Positions 49,901 through 61,451 are shown, counted from the first letter of the stretch. The stretch: 64,000 nucleotides of DNA from Lunularia cruciata (GCA_948567375.1 OX419756.1:42856333-42920332), one strand, 5' to 3'. Program-made: numbers and translations. Notes: generated by a model not told the origin, from the sequence alone.

Positions 49901-52188
49901 TCTTATAAAAGGAGCAGAACCGGAACTCCAGGTTGGCAGGCCTTGTGAGCTTTCCTCCACTGCACACATAAGTCATAGTTTCTCAATTCTTGTCTATGGT
50001 AAGAGCAGGAGCCAACCGTTCATCAAGCTAGCAGTTACAAGGGATCCGTATGGTTGTACATTGAATCAGCAGAAAAAGAGCTTCAGACGTTCAATTTAAG
50101 ACGAATATTGGCCGCCTTGTACACCTTGAACGTTCAAACGTCGATACCAACCGAGAATCAAAGTGGGTTACATGAGGAAATCTTTCAAGTTTGCGATAGT
50201 TGCTATGAGCTCATCTAACAGTTTGGAACAGCAGATGCAGCGGCTAAGTGTCCGGAGCTCATCTCTTGATGTTAGATAGGTCACAACAAACTGCAAGACA
50301 ACGGCACAAGGCTGAATATTGTTGGTACGTTAAGAAAGTGTCTCGGTCAACTTGTTTTACAGTCGCAGCACACTTTGTAAAGACAGGTTGCTTGTTAAGT
50401 CCCTAGGTCACGGAGAAGGAATTCGTAACATAAGAAACAACTGAAGCAAGCACTTGGTGAGACACATTACAAGATGGCAAAGCAAGATATGCTGCCAATA
50501 GCAACGAGCAGGGTAACGAGAGCGATGCGAAATAGGACAGGATATAAAGTATATCGCAACAAGCGCTATGGACGCTTGAGTCCTGGGACGCTAAACAGCA
50601 AAGGGGAGCAGAAGGCGGCCATAGTAAGCCTTCACGAAAACACCTGCGACTTCATCAGTGCCTCACGCAGTGCCGAAGTAGCTGAGCAATTGTCAGTACT
50701 CCTCATACCGAGTTTCTGCTTGAAAACTCATGAGTGCCAAGGCAAACTCGGTTGCTCCCCTAAAGTGCCGCTCAAAAGTAGTGGGAATGTCAAAAAGAAT
50801 AGAAGTGGAAGTGTGGAAAGTAAGGGCAAGCAAAAGTGCAGGCACATAAGTAAGCGCTGGAGTCTTAGCCGCATAATGAGGATCAGTCCAGTATATATAT
50901 CCTGCGGGATATATACAAACAGGTTCTCGACTGAACAAAGTGGAACAGATAGGTCGGATGAAAATCGAAATGAAGCCCTAGGTCAACATTGAATGGGTTG
51001 CTGTGAGTCCGCAAAGATTGTTTCAATGAGCTCTTCAATCAGTGATCACAACAGGCGTTAATTTCAGGTGTTACATAAATTTATCATTTTGTGGATGCGG
51101 AAACAGGAGATACCGATTCCTGAACAAGATGTTGATATAGCATCTCAAGAAATTTGGATATTACTACTGGGTAGAAAACATACAACCAGGACTTGATTCC
51201 ATTGCTTGCGGAGACAGCTCTTCTATCATCGCTTCTGGATCTTCCTCGACATCGTGCGGTGCGTCATCTGTATCATGAAGGTTGCCAATCATCACCTGCT
51301 CTTCCTGCCCATCTGTGGTAATTCCAGGCATCGACACGCCATCTAGCACTGGCACCACGATAATTGGAGTGAGCACCCCATTATGGCTACATAAACGATA
51401 CTCTGTATACATATTTGTGTGGTAACTTCACTTCATCCAGCAGCTCATGGCAAATCCGGTATACTAAAAGTTACAAGGAGTGCGTAAAACAATGGACCTC
51501 GTGAGCCAGCACGACTTTCAGACGGATGGCAACGAATTGAGCCCAAAATGTCCACCATCATAGTTCTGAGAACAAATTTCAGAAGGAGATTCACTAAGAC
51601 TAGTCCAAAGTAACAACATTTGTTGTGAAAGGTGTGCACAGATACAGAAGGCGGCATGGATACTTCTAATCGGCCCACTAATAAAGCGTCTGAACAGAAA
51701 CCGGCACCACTTTTTTGAAATCAGGGCTTGCTGCCTAGAACTCGTGTAGAATTCAGTCTCGCACTTCTATGTAAGCGGAAATCTAACAAACGATGAAGGA
51801 AGTAGGAGAATGCAATTATTGCAACAAGAAAAAATACGCGAGAGACATGCAGCAGGTTCTGTACAGCTCTAGCAGTGAGCTGCAGATTCGACATTCTTCA
51901 AAATGGGTAAAAGATAGGATTTGACATGCCAACATGTGTACTCGTCAAGGTCAAGTTCTTTTGAGAGTACTTACAAGGACCTTCCTCGCCGTTGCGGTCC
52001 GCTCTACGCCGCTTCTTGTGTCTGGCCCAGTCAGCTCCGGCAGCAGCACCATCGACGTCTAACTTCGAATCGGGTGGCGCTGCCACAATCTCTATTCGTA
52101 ACACGCGATCTGAAAAGTTGCTATCGTTGAACGCGAATGTGAAATTCAGAGGGGGACCAGCCCCTCCGCTGTTAGATTCATGATCCAT
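40919..52188 (-). CDS. POB1: POB1/LRB-type BTB-BACK protein, 6 exons
   Basis: A likely CUL3 E3-ligase substrate adaptor; the Arabidopsis relatives LRB1 and LRB2/POB1 are nuclear and act in phytochrome signalling. Exons (minus): 52188-51975, 51348-51184, 49959-49841, 49736-49673, 42517-42238 and 41762-40919, all with GT-AG introns and matching phase, total 562 codons (561 aa), the length of Arabidopsis POB1. Residues 1-71 hold [17 protein letters not shown] and [15 protein letters not shown], a basic nuclear-signal-like run. Residues 72-150 are acidic. The BTB fold covers about 150-235 ([63 protein letters not shown]), then BACK (about 280-380) and a C-terminal domain with [20 protein letters not shown] and [12 protein letters not shown]. 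Exon 2 boundaries are the least certain. Intron 4 is 7155 bp. Confidence 0.93.
42900..45300. repeat. diverged repeat array in BTB intron 4
   Basis: A unit of about 200-240 bp recurs with divergence. Its marker block, AACGGGAGATCCAGAACTCA followed by TTGAATGCAAATG, appears at about 44065, 44315 and 44705; related versions are at about 42935, 43035 and 45240. A second block, GCAACACCTATAT plus GCATGCATCGAAGAA, follows at about 44430, 44830 and 44950. Spacing is irregular, so this is a set of nested or shuffled duplications rather than a clean satellite. No protein is encoded. Confidence 0.75.
43423..43607 (+). repeat. segmental repeat, copy A (intron 4)
   Basis: About 185 bp running from CGCTATGGACGCTTGAGTCC through CTTCATCAGTGCCTCAC to AACTCATGAGTGCCAAGGC recur, with few changes and small indels, at 50567-50744 in intron 2 of the same gene in the same orientation. 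Part of the last block also appears at about 46040-46060. Confidence 0.8.
45524..45580. repeat. 21-bp inverted repeat (hairpin)
   Basis: Arms 45524-45544 (GTTCTGTATTCCATTACACAA) and 45560-45580 pair over 21 bases with one mismatch, around a 15-base loop. On a transcript of either strand this would fold into a strong stem. Confidence 0.75.
46433..46630 (+). repeat. short tandem repeat, three copies
   Basis: A unit of roughly 60-75 bp (GTGAGAGCGAGAAGCA...CCTTATGTAACGAAAA..CAATCAGACT..AAAGACT) occurs three times in a row with substitutions and small indels. It lies in intron 4 of the BTB gene. Confidence 0.7.
47100..49450 (-). mobile_element. Penelope-like retroelement relic, EN before RT
   Basis: On the minus strand, inside BTB intron 4 and in the gene's own orientation, a degenerate coding unit reads: GIY-YIG-like endonuclease segment (about 49250-49450), a Ser/Asp-rich linker (48868-49161), a middle part (48314-48562), and a reverse transcriptase (about 47200-48030). 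The RT pieces are [19 protein letters not shown] (about 47950), [21 protein letters not shown] (about 47640-47700, cut here to the motif A region), [19 protein letters not shown] (about 47340-47396) and [11 protein letters not shown] (47243-47270). The PxGTNC, YLFTYE and YVDDLL set is typical of Penelope-like RTs. The order EN then RT is the permuted order of the Chlamys/Naiad clade. Stops and frameshifts show it is dead. The clade assignment is inference. Confidence 0.62.
47200..48030 (-). pseudogene. Penelope-type reverse transcriptase pseudogene
   Basis: The RT copies element RNA into DNA at a nicked target. Here the finger-region motif [13 protein letters not shown], the motif A region (DFTSLQTKI, where families usually have an aromatic-Thr pair), the PVGTNC motif and the YVDD active site occur in the right order and at plausible spacing over about 800 bases, but in at least two frames with stops (for example just before PVGTNC). 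The YVDD box has both Asp residues. A Ty1/copia origin was considered because of YVDDLL, but the PxGTNC-YLFTYE block does not occur in copia RTs. Confidence 0.65.
49205..49648 (-). pseudogene. GIY-YIG-like endonuclease segment
   Basis: A 147-codon minus-strand frame lies just inside intron 4. Its useful part reads [21 protein letters not shown], then about 20 residues later a [11 protein letters not shown] block. This resembles the GIY-YIG nuclease core: YVGQTG for the second half of the signature, Arg in the following helix (FRL), then the HL..H-like spacing and hydrophobic strand. The first GIY tyrosine strand is not clear (IGCLSNHIF), and the late catalytic Glu and Asn are not identified. 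The N-terminal third of the frame looks unrelated. The call rests mainly on the YVGQT block plus its position next to the RT. Confidence 0.5.
50474..50992 (+). CDS. hypothetical 172-codon frame antisense in BTB intron 2
   Basis: An uninterrupted plus-strand ATG-to-stop frame lies wholly within intron 2 of the minus-strand BTB gene. The product is basic and Ser/Arg/Lys-rich ([43 protein letters not shown]) with no domain I know. Its 3' half overlaps the segmental repeat at 50567-50744, whose other copy at 43423-43607 is not open in this frame for long. It may be a chance frame on repeat DNA. Confidence 0.2.
   Translation: MAKQDMLPIATSRVTRAMRNRTGYKVYRNKRYGRLSPGTLNSKGEQKAAIVSLHENTCDFISASRSAEVAEQLSVLLIPSFCLKTHECQGKLGCSPKVPLKSSGNVKKNRSGSVESKGKQKCRHISKRWSLSRIMRISPVYISCGIYTNRFSTEQSGTDRSDENRNEALGQH
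50567..50744 (+). repeat. segmental repeat, copy B (intron 2)
   Basis: This copy matches 43423-43607 in the same orientation, about 7 kb away. Shared stretches include CGCTATGGACGCTTGAGTCC and TCAGTACTCCTCATACCGAG. The pair brackets exons 3 and 4 and the Penelope relic, so it could recombine and delete them. Confidence 0.8.
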
Positions 52189-53100
52189 AATCACATGAAT
52201 CGACTTTCTCCTCCGTTCATCCTAACTCAAAGGATGGCCATATCTTTCTACCCAAATATCCTTCCGTGCTATTTCCTCATTCCTAAATCCCCAATATCTC
52301 TCCCACTACAAAATACAATCTCAATCTACAAATAATGCAACGACTTCCCCTTAATTCCATCCTCCGTCCTCAATCGGGTCCGTTTCACATCAAGTTCCTA
52401 CCCCTGCCACCACCTCGATAAAAGCCCCGACCTACTTGCTATCTCTGCATTGCAGATGCTTCATCATCCATCCATAAAGAACCTAACCAAACACCAAACA
52501 ACTGGACACGGCGGCACAAAAGTGCGCTGAGCCGATCCGGTCGAATGTGGTACAAAGCTCAAACCATTGTCCCTCACTTTGGACATCACGCGAGACCAAT
52601 CACTTCTGTAATTACGATGTTTCTCCGATCCGCTCGATCAGGTTTTCCCTCCCTGACCGAATCAAATAAAAAATCAAGTGTTGTTCCCTGGCCTTTTTCC
52701 TCTGCCCAGAGTAACCTGACTTGACTTCGAGTGACCTGACTTGACTTCGCCGCCGGACTCAACTTCGTTCGAACTCTCGTCTCCCAAACCGTGGTAATAC
52801 CAGAGTGCGAACAACGGATTGGCCAATCTTAGACGCACCGTCTGCAGCAGGTCTATCGTCCGCGTTAGGGACTTTTCGAGCCGGCACGTTTTGAAAACTC
52901 CTTCGACTTAACTCTCGCCACTCTGCCACTGTTCTTCCCCAAGGACGGAGAAAAGCCGCTCCTGGCGCCATGTCCTACTGGCGACTTTGCCGATCGGTCA
53001 AAATTAAGTTCTTCTACAACTGCTACAAGTCGCAAGTGTGTGTGGTCTTCATGGCGAAGTTTTTCTGTAGTGTCACGGCAACCTTCCATTCTCTTGTAGT
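52189..53100 (-). promoter_or_regulatory. 5' leader and promoter region of the BTB gene
   Basis: Upstream of the ATG at 52188 the minus strand is purine-rich (C/T-rich on the plus strand), as in many plant leaders. A start-stop uORF, ATGTGA, lies at 52196-52191, two bases before the main ATG. The transcription start cannot be placed by eye. Two open minus-strand frames (52759-52971 and 52865-53089) overlap here without a recognisable product. Confidence 0.45.
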
Positions 53101-53379
53101 TCGTTGGGGTTGGACACCGTGAGCGAAAAGGAAAAGGAATCTGCTATCATGCTGAAAAGTCTCGTTGTGCTAATATGGGTCCAACCCAAAAGGAAATGAA
53201 TAGAAAGGTGACCACGTAGAACACATGAAGGATGGGAAGCCTTACAAGGGAGAGGCAAACGAGGTAGAATGGGCTAGACCCCAATAGTACTGAAGAGGAA
53301 GAATGGATCTTCATTATGGCCCTGTGGACATCGAGAATACATTTTGGTGATGGTCATGTATACGGCATGTGTCCAAATA

Positions 53380-53962
53380 GGTTTTTTCTAAGCTAATATA
53401 TGTACTGTATCCACCTGTTAGACAGTCCTCCAAATTGTTTATTTCTATTTTAAAGTTGGTTAAACAGTGGACTTGGATAAAACCGTATTCTTGTGACGAT
53501 CTTCTTTTTCTTATTACTTCCTTGATATTTTACTTTATCTAATTTCTTGTTTACTTATTCCATGTACCAGATTTTATTTCGGACCCATCCGAAAGTTGAC
53601 CTCCTCCTGTAATTTATGATTGTATTATCATTTACAGCTGCCCGAGTTGAAGTGATATGGAGAGGTATTCTATGAATTGCTGGCTTATATTTCGTAAAGA
53701 CATGATCCGGTTTCACTATAGTCATGAACCACATAGCAACTAGATGTCACTAGAGTTTAATATTATATCTAGTCGGTTAATATTATATCTAGTCGGTACA
53801 TAAGCAATTTGATCTGACTAATACGTCAAAGATGACTAGATTGAATATTTAATTATCTGTATCTTTAGCTTTAGCCATATCTTTGTAATAGACGAGTTCA
53901 AACAGTCTTTCGAATACCTACTATCGACATCATTTATTTTATTTTATTTATATTTATATTTA

Positions 53963-54040
<78 letters not shown>

Positions 54041-56357
54041 ATCTGATTTGACTAATACATCAAAGATGACTAACCTGAATATTTTTACCAGCTTTTTATT
54101 AGTGAAAGATGACTAGGTTGAATATTTTCATCAGCTTTTATATCTCTGTAGTAGAACGAGTTTAAACAAGGTCGCAAATAACATCTAGTGTATCCATATA
54201 GTATATATAAGTAACTACAGTTTTTCTCTAGATGATTGATATAGTTGTATTAATGTATAAAAATATCGCACGTTGTCATGATGTAACATCATGTCATTAT
54301 CGGCGCCTTTTAATAGTATTCTAAAAAGTGTTTTCATAGGAGTGAATGGAATATAATAGGTCAAATAATTATGCATATGTAAGACATACTTTTGCTTGTA
54401 AGGATTATGGATTGAGCTTTGTAGTACCAAAACTTACCATACCTACCAGTGGGTACATCCCGCAGTGATATTGATAATCTAAAATTTTTGTTAGACCAAC
54501 TTGAGATCCTTGATTAAATATTATCCCGGAGCATTGTTTTGATTCGCCTTTTTTCTATCTACATATAATTCGAATGATATATTTCTTGAAGTGGTCTCCG
54601 TTGAAAACTTGTAAAACATGACTTAATTCTTATGTTCAGCGATAAGCAATGAACTGCTAAACGATTTCATGTCCAATTCAATTTAATGGATCTTGAATTT
54701 AATCTATAAGACTTATTACAACGAAAGTCCGATCTTGGTTTCTTTAGAGATAAATGGTTGAAATCCTCTTTAATTCTTATCATAATTTAAAACTATACTT
54801 GGAATTAACACATAATGAAACAACAACCAAATTTAATTTAATTTAATTTATCATTTTATATGAAGTAAATGACTTGTTTTATAAAAATTACTGAGCTACT
54901 AATAGTTTTCTTTTTTCCAGAAAAGTGAGTGCTTCTTTTGATATAAGTCTTCCGTGCATAAACTGTAACATTGTTTGAAAAACGTTTTGCAACTTATATC
55001 TTTGCCTTCCTTGTATCTTAAAAAATCTCTTCTTATTACACATTTTAAAAATTGATGTTCCTGAACGAGCATGATAAATTTAATGTCATATTTTAAAGAT
55101 AATTGTAACTAAGAAATAACTAATATTTTTAGTTTTTGTGAGACATTATTATAAAAAAAAAACAGAATCAGAAAAACACGTAGAAAGGATGAAAGAAAAG
55201 ACATAGCAAACAAGAGTAGACAAGTGAAGAAATGAATGTACTGACCTCTAAACCCGATAGAAAGTCGAAGACTTGTGCTGTGAATATTAATAATAGATAT
55301 TACTCACATATTTTGAAAGTCAATTTGTAAATTCATCAAACACTTTATATTCCAAAAAGGTTCCAAAGTACCCTACGGCCTTACTCAATTAAGAATCCTT
55401 AAAACTACTATGGTAAATTACAACACCATTATATCTAATATACACCATTATGTATACGAATATTACCTATCTTAAGGTCCAGACATATACTTGCTAGTTA
55501 ACATATCATTAGTAACATTGTTAACAAAATTTAGAATCCAATCTTTTTATAAATTTAGGTCAACTTCTTGGCTAATAAGAGATCTTTGCGACCTTTAGTC
55601 AACAAGATAACAAAGACTAAAGTAATTTTAACAAGCTCGTCGAGTGTCAACCAGACTAGTCAAGCCAAATTGATATTTTCTTATTTAGATAATCTCATAT
55701 ATACACTAGTTGGGCCACTGGCTATACAAAAGTCATACAATTATTATACAACTAATATCACTTTACCTCAACTAGTGCTCTTTCAGACAGTGGTTGTGCT
55801 TGTTTAAAGCAGTGATATATTAAGATACTACCTGTCTAGTGCTTGATACGGTCTTCCCATCCTTCATGTGTTCTACATGGTCGGCTTTCTCTCTTAGTGC
55901 TTGATAGGGATATGTTAAAGTGATATCTTAGTGATATGTTAAGATACTACCTATCACACACGCAGTCTCCTTCCTTCTTATTGCTTATAAACAAAATGGC
56001 TTGCAGTGCATAGGTTAGATTATGGCAAATAAGTTAAAACGAAATATTCAAAAAACGAAATAAAATAAAATAAGATAAGATTTGTTCATACAAATGTATT
56101 TACCATAACTATGAAAATATAATATGATTTTATTAACAAACTAGTTTTTATTAATATATGTCTTATTATAAACAATACTGATTATGATACTAGAAGTTAG
56201 ATAAATATATAATATTAAAATTTAGATAAATATATAATGGTAGCTTGAATGTTATCTATGGTAGATATAAGGAAATTATTATAAATTTAATAACTAGACT
56301 GCACTAGTATGAAGTAAAAAAATGCCAAGAAATTTGTACAAAATTCAACATAAGTAA

Positions 56358-56393
<36 letters not shown>

Positions 56394-56780
56394 TATTTTT
56401 TATTTTATTTTTATATATTATGCATAGTCAACCTTTCAACAACATCTTACTTATGTATACATTTTTTAAAATATTTGATATTGTCATAATTTGATACAAT
56501 ATAAGACTAATTGTTACATCGAATACCTTATATATTTTATTTCATATAAAAATTTAGCTACTAATACGTTGCAACATTTTAAATAATTTTAAGATGTACC
56601 TTCTGAGTATCACAACTTTGTGTAAAAAATTTATTATAATGAAGAATTTTACCATTGTAAAATATGAAAAAGAGAACTATAATAAAAAAAATTTCTCTAT
56701 TATGTATTATATCATAAGAGAAGTATGCTTTTGGATGTATCTTGTAGAAAAAATTCCACACCATCTTATATTGTATTTTT
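53380..56780. other. AT-rich intergenic with TA microsatellites
   Basis: No gene is supported. A (TA)n tract runs about 53973-54037 and another about 56360-56391. Three related copies of a block CTGACTAATACRTCAAAGAT + GACTAGRTTGAATATTT flank the first tract at about 53815, 54050 and 54105. A 20-bp tandem duplication (TTAATATTATATCTAGTCGG) lies at about 53757-53797. GATATGTTAAGATACTACCT-type blocks repeat at about 55810 and 55930. Confidence 0.6.
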
Positions 56781-58350
56781 CAGAAAATAGATCTAAAGAA
56801 TGTAATGATTAAAATTTAACATAAGGCTGTTAATTATTTTTTACCATTTGAGATAAAGATAACATTGGTTGATAACAAGAAATGAGAAAATAAAAAGTAA
56901 AATAAATCTTGTATAGAAATGCCTTGTATCTTACAAGGACAAGGATAAGAACATAATTTAGTATTGACTTTATTTTACTTTAGTCTATTGTAAACATTAT
57001 CTTACTAAACCCAAGCACATCAATATTTATTATGATTAAAAATATTGGATCTTTTTATTATATCCATTCATGATTATAACTTTTCAATTCTATATCATTT
57101 GTCAATACTTTTTATACAATAGATGCATAAGTGAGACCATGTTGCAACTATCATATACTAAAAATACCATATCTCATATGAAAATAGATTTTTTGGAACA
57201 TCTTCAATGCAATCTAAAATGATGAAAAATTTAATTTATAATTTATAATCTATAGCAATGAAGTACTTAAAATCTGAAATTTTATCAAACAAGTCATTGA
57301 TACTAAGCAAAGGATACTTGAAATTTTATCAAACAAGTCATTGATACTAAGCAAAGCATACTTGATCTTCATAATTTCTTGAGTTAGTAGATGGTTCTCA
57401 CTACACATTAATCTTTATTCATCAGAAACAATGTTAAAGCTCTTGAATACACTCTTTGTTGGAAGATTATTTTTCTAACAATTCTTCTTGCTTTAGCTTT
57501 TCTTCTTTGCTACATTAATGTCCAACCTGTATAGAACTTCAAATAGTAAGGTTTTATCTTAGGAACTTAATCTTCTAATCTATCAATTGTTATAACGAGA
57601 AGCTTATTGGTAAGTCATTTGGGAATACATCTTTGTATTGTTATCACATTTCTCAATTCTTCAATGATATCAAAATTTTCCCTTGGTGGTAATGATATCT
57701 CTTATTTAACCTCAAGCAATATATATATTCATCATAGATTGCATATATATTACTAAAATTTGTACTAAATAACCTTACTATACCTCTATACATTTTATTT
57801 GTACTTGTCTTCACTATATCCTTTCCCCAATCAAGTTTATGATTATATTGCTCCTTTTAAATATATTTGTAGAATTATATTATAGTATGAACAAATTTGA
57901 TCACCTGTTATTTAGTTGTCTCCTTGTCTTTAAATAGATTAGTCTTACACTTATAACAAGGCATCAATTGTTTCAAATTTCCCATTTGGCAATTTTACCT
58001 TTTTCTCTCTCATTCTTCTCGATGTCAGTCTTTATTCATTTAACAACTGACCATTCAAGGGAAACGTGAATTGCTTTCAAATCAATTAGAATTCTCATGT
58101 TTTTTTCTTCTAAGTCTCAATCAATGAGAATGAGTAATGATATCTTCTTGTTTAATCCATTAGCCTTTGCTCGTAGTTTTCTTCAATATCTCACCTTGTG
58201 TTCTTTGTTTTTACAGTCTTCAAATTCATCTACCTCGTTCTTTTTATCATGTTTCTTTTACTTTGGTAGGTCCAACACAAACCATCACCAAATGGAACCC
58301 AATACCTTATTATCATATGTGAAATGAAAACTTTTATACACATTATTGAG
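56780..58350 (-). mobile_element. Ty3/gypsy pol relic, heavily decayed
   Basis: The minus strand at about 57580-57640 reads QYKDVFPNDLPISFS, the conserved segment at the start of Ty3/gypsy RT. It is followed at about 57430-57530 by CSKEEKLKQEELLEK and ECIQEL, corresponding in order and spacing to the Pro-Glu-rich and EL-LLEKGxxxxS blocks of the same region. Further down, about 57230-57290, FKYFIAIDYKL recalls the RT segment before the first catalytic Asp. All frames are shattered. A 44-bp tandem duplication lies at 57276-57363. The limits given are approximate. Confidence 0.5.
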
Positions 58351-61300
58351 AGTTTTGCAACTCGAGTGTTCCTACTGCCAAACTATATTATACTTCCATT
58401 TGCTTATATTTTCCATGGTTGTAGCATCCACTAATTTTTGAAGTTCTTTTTTTTGTCTGAATTCCTAAAATTATCCAACTCTATAAGTGTAAGGCAATTG
58501 GACACATCTTGTACAATATGTTCCTTGTATATAATGAATCTTACAAACAAAGGATATTCTTTGTGCTAAGATAATGGCTCTATGAATATTGTTGGTCTCT
58601 ATAAGTATTTTTCCTTATAGCTTCTTGTCTCTTGGCCATAATAAATGCATTTTCTTTCAGTCAATTCTACCACAGAGGGCTGTAAATACAAAAATTCTTC
58701 ATTATACTTTTATATACTACATTCTTTTATGAAGTCGAATCTAAGTAATCTCAAGTGAATCCCATCTTTGCAATTACTAATCAAGTCTTCTTTACTATAC
58801 ATGAGGAAATGTATTGATATTAGGAAGTCAAGAAAGAAGCTTATGCAGCCTTAGACCCAGATTCTATCATTATGAATACAAATTAAATGCCTATATCCAT
58901 ATAAAACCTATAATGAACAAACTATACACATAGATATTAGTTTGACAAAGCAACATCTTTTATGACTTTGGCTATTTGGCTTGCTTGATGTTGTTTAACT
59001 TCATATTTCTATGTTGCATGTCTATCACATATTTAAACTAAGAATGTTCCATTGCTTAAAATGCATATATGTAAACTTCAATTAATATATGTATACTATT
59101 ATCTCTCTCTTGATTTTAAACATTTGATGGTGCGGTCCTCCCTAAACCAGTACATATATTAAGCCATGATTTATATATCTCAATTGCTGATGATAGCACT
59201 TTTCTCTTCTAATGCTCAATCAACCTACTCTATTTCCTAAAAGAAACATATGTGATTTGATTGCTTCTTTTCACTTCCTATTATTACAACTAATAAAAAT
59301 TAGCAATTTCAACTAATCTAAATATATATGTAATATTAAAGACTACCAAATATAAATCATAATTAAAACTCTCATGTTCTTCTACTTGCCAAACATTTGA
59401 ATAATCAATTCTTCTATATTATGTTTGATGTAGAACATTAATTAATAAGTTAATCACATACAATATAATTTGCTTTCTTAGGTATATTTATTGCGTATTT
59501 TAAGATATAAATATTACAATCCTATTACTCAACATAAATAACCATTCAGATCAATGCCAAGTTGTCTCATTCTATTATTTGAGTAATGAAGTTTATGCCA
59601 AACATATGTACCAAATTTTATCTCAAGACATACTTGTCTACACACTACATTGAAACTCAAGGAAGTATTTTAGACATGAAAGCTACAAATACAATATGCT
59701 TTCTAATCATTAATTCTACTTTTTCTCTTGATATTTACTTTCAAAAGTTTCATGCTAAAAGCCAAAGTTGAAAGTTCATATAACACTCATTTACTCTATG
59801 AAAAAATACTCCCATCTTGCACTACTTATAACTTAATGATTATAATTAGCTTCATAAAAAATTTCTCTGCTTCTTCTCTTGACTTCTCTTCAAAACTTAA
59901 GGTGTGTCACTTCATTGTTTGTCTAAGAAGAATGATAAATTCTCATGGAGAAGTAAGTTTACCTTTAAACCATTGTAACTTGATCATGCACAAAATTTCT
60001 CCAAAACAAGCTCTAAAGGTAAGACATTTTTTTATGGATCATTCATTTTCTTTATTTATATGATTACTATCATCAAAAGCCATCATCATTCCCTAAATAG
60101 ATCAGAAATGTTGCACATAAGATAAACACAAGTTACATAATCAAAGACTTTGCTAAGTATTTGCAAATTACATCTAACTTTAATCACAAATTTCTTTTGA
60201 TTTGACTGAGATGTATATGCTCAAATTTCAAGTTAAGCATATAAATCTCAGTCAATCAAAAGAAGTTAGCTACTATTCACTTTCTCCTTTGAGTTTATGC
60301 TTAGGGTAGTTTCTCTTCACTTCTCCTTTGAGTGTATGTAGTTTTTTACTAACAACTTTCTTAGCTAGTGTATTTGATTGAATAAGATCTATAAATTCAG
60401 TTCTTGTTCCCCAAAGATGGTTAACTTTTATGTAAAAGATTTGCTAATTAAGAAATTTGAAGAGTGGAAATGAAGAAGGGAACAAAGCATACATCTATAT
60501 AACATGTACTAATTTTGGTCTTCATTTTCAAATCAATGTTTTACTATGATGATTTTTTTCTTGGTTATCAAATTATTATCTTATTGTATAGAAAATATAG
60601 TATTCTTGCTATTATAACTAACAATATTTTCTATATTTTATTGGGGTTGGAAGAAAAATAACATATAAGAGCTAAAATTTTGTGTGATTACTTTTGTTTA
60701 AAAATATTGGATGGACATAATACTCAAATTTTAGAAATTATAATTTTGATGCAACCTTTAAGTGCCAAGTGAAATAGAGTGCAAAGCTTTGTAATGTCTT
60801 TAGTTAATACTAGTCACTTTTAGCTTTAGTTAATATATCATGTATTTATAGTTTATAGGAATAGAAACTGAGAGGAAAATTGAAGAAATTGGATAAAAAT
60901 ACTTTTTTTAAGAAGCATAAGATGTATTTAAAGTCTTTTAAGAGAATTATTTTTCTTAGCAAATTATCAAGACTATATAACAGCTAAAATTGCTTGATGG
61001 ATAAGAACCCTTAGAAGGATAATGGAGAAGATCATGGTGATGGTTAGCCATCTCTTCTTGTCCTTGTTTGAAAGTGGTGTTTTGCTTTAATAAAAAATCA
61101 AAAACTCAAAAATCTTTACCCAACTAAGAATCTGAATTTAATCAAATTTTGTTTAACAACAAGGTAATCAAAAACTCTTCTATGTATTTAAATATAGATA
61201 ATTATCAGATTTGTAGTTTGCAAGTAGAGAGATAATGTATTTTGAAATGAAGGTTTGTCTAAAAGGTAATTAAACTATGGAATAAGGAATAAGTTGCATT

Positions 61301-61451
61301 AGTTCATGAGGTATATGTCATATCAATTTACTCATTTTGTGGAGCAATAATGAAATCCTACTATGTAGCATGAAGATTTATATCAAGCACATGTTATAAA
61401 CTAACTAATATTATATTGATAATGATCATCAAAATCTTAAGCACCTTATCA
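58351..61451. other. AT-rich stretch, no gene; one strong hairpin
   Basis: Only short stop-rich frames are present. The plus-strand frame 59728-60063 (111 codons) has low-complexity composition and no domain I recognise. The stretch may be more of the gypsy relic beside it. The hairpin at 60194-60262 is listed separately. Confidence 0.45.
60194..60262. repeat. 28-bp inverted repeat with short loop
   Basis: Arm 60194-60221 (from CTTTTGATTTGACTGAGATG to ATGCT) pairs with 60236-60262, with one bulged base and one mismatch, around a 14-base loop. It could be a foldback element, or a hairpin RNA if transcribed. Confidence 0.75.

Noticed and set aside
53973-54037. Telomeric or centromeric repeat
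   Set aside because: It is a plain (TA)n microsatellite; no TTTAGGG-type units are present.
59728-60063. 111-codon plus-strand frame
   Set aside because: Low-complexity AT-driven composition with no domain; probably chance within decayed repeat DNA.
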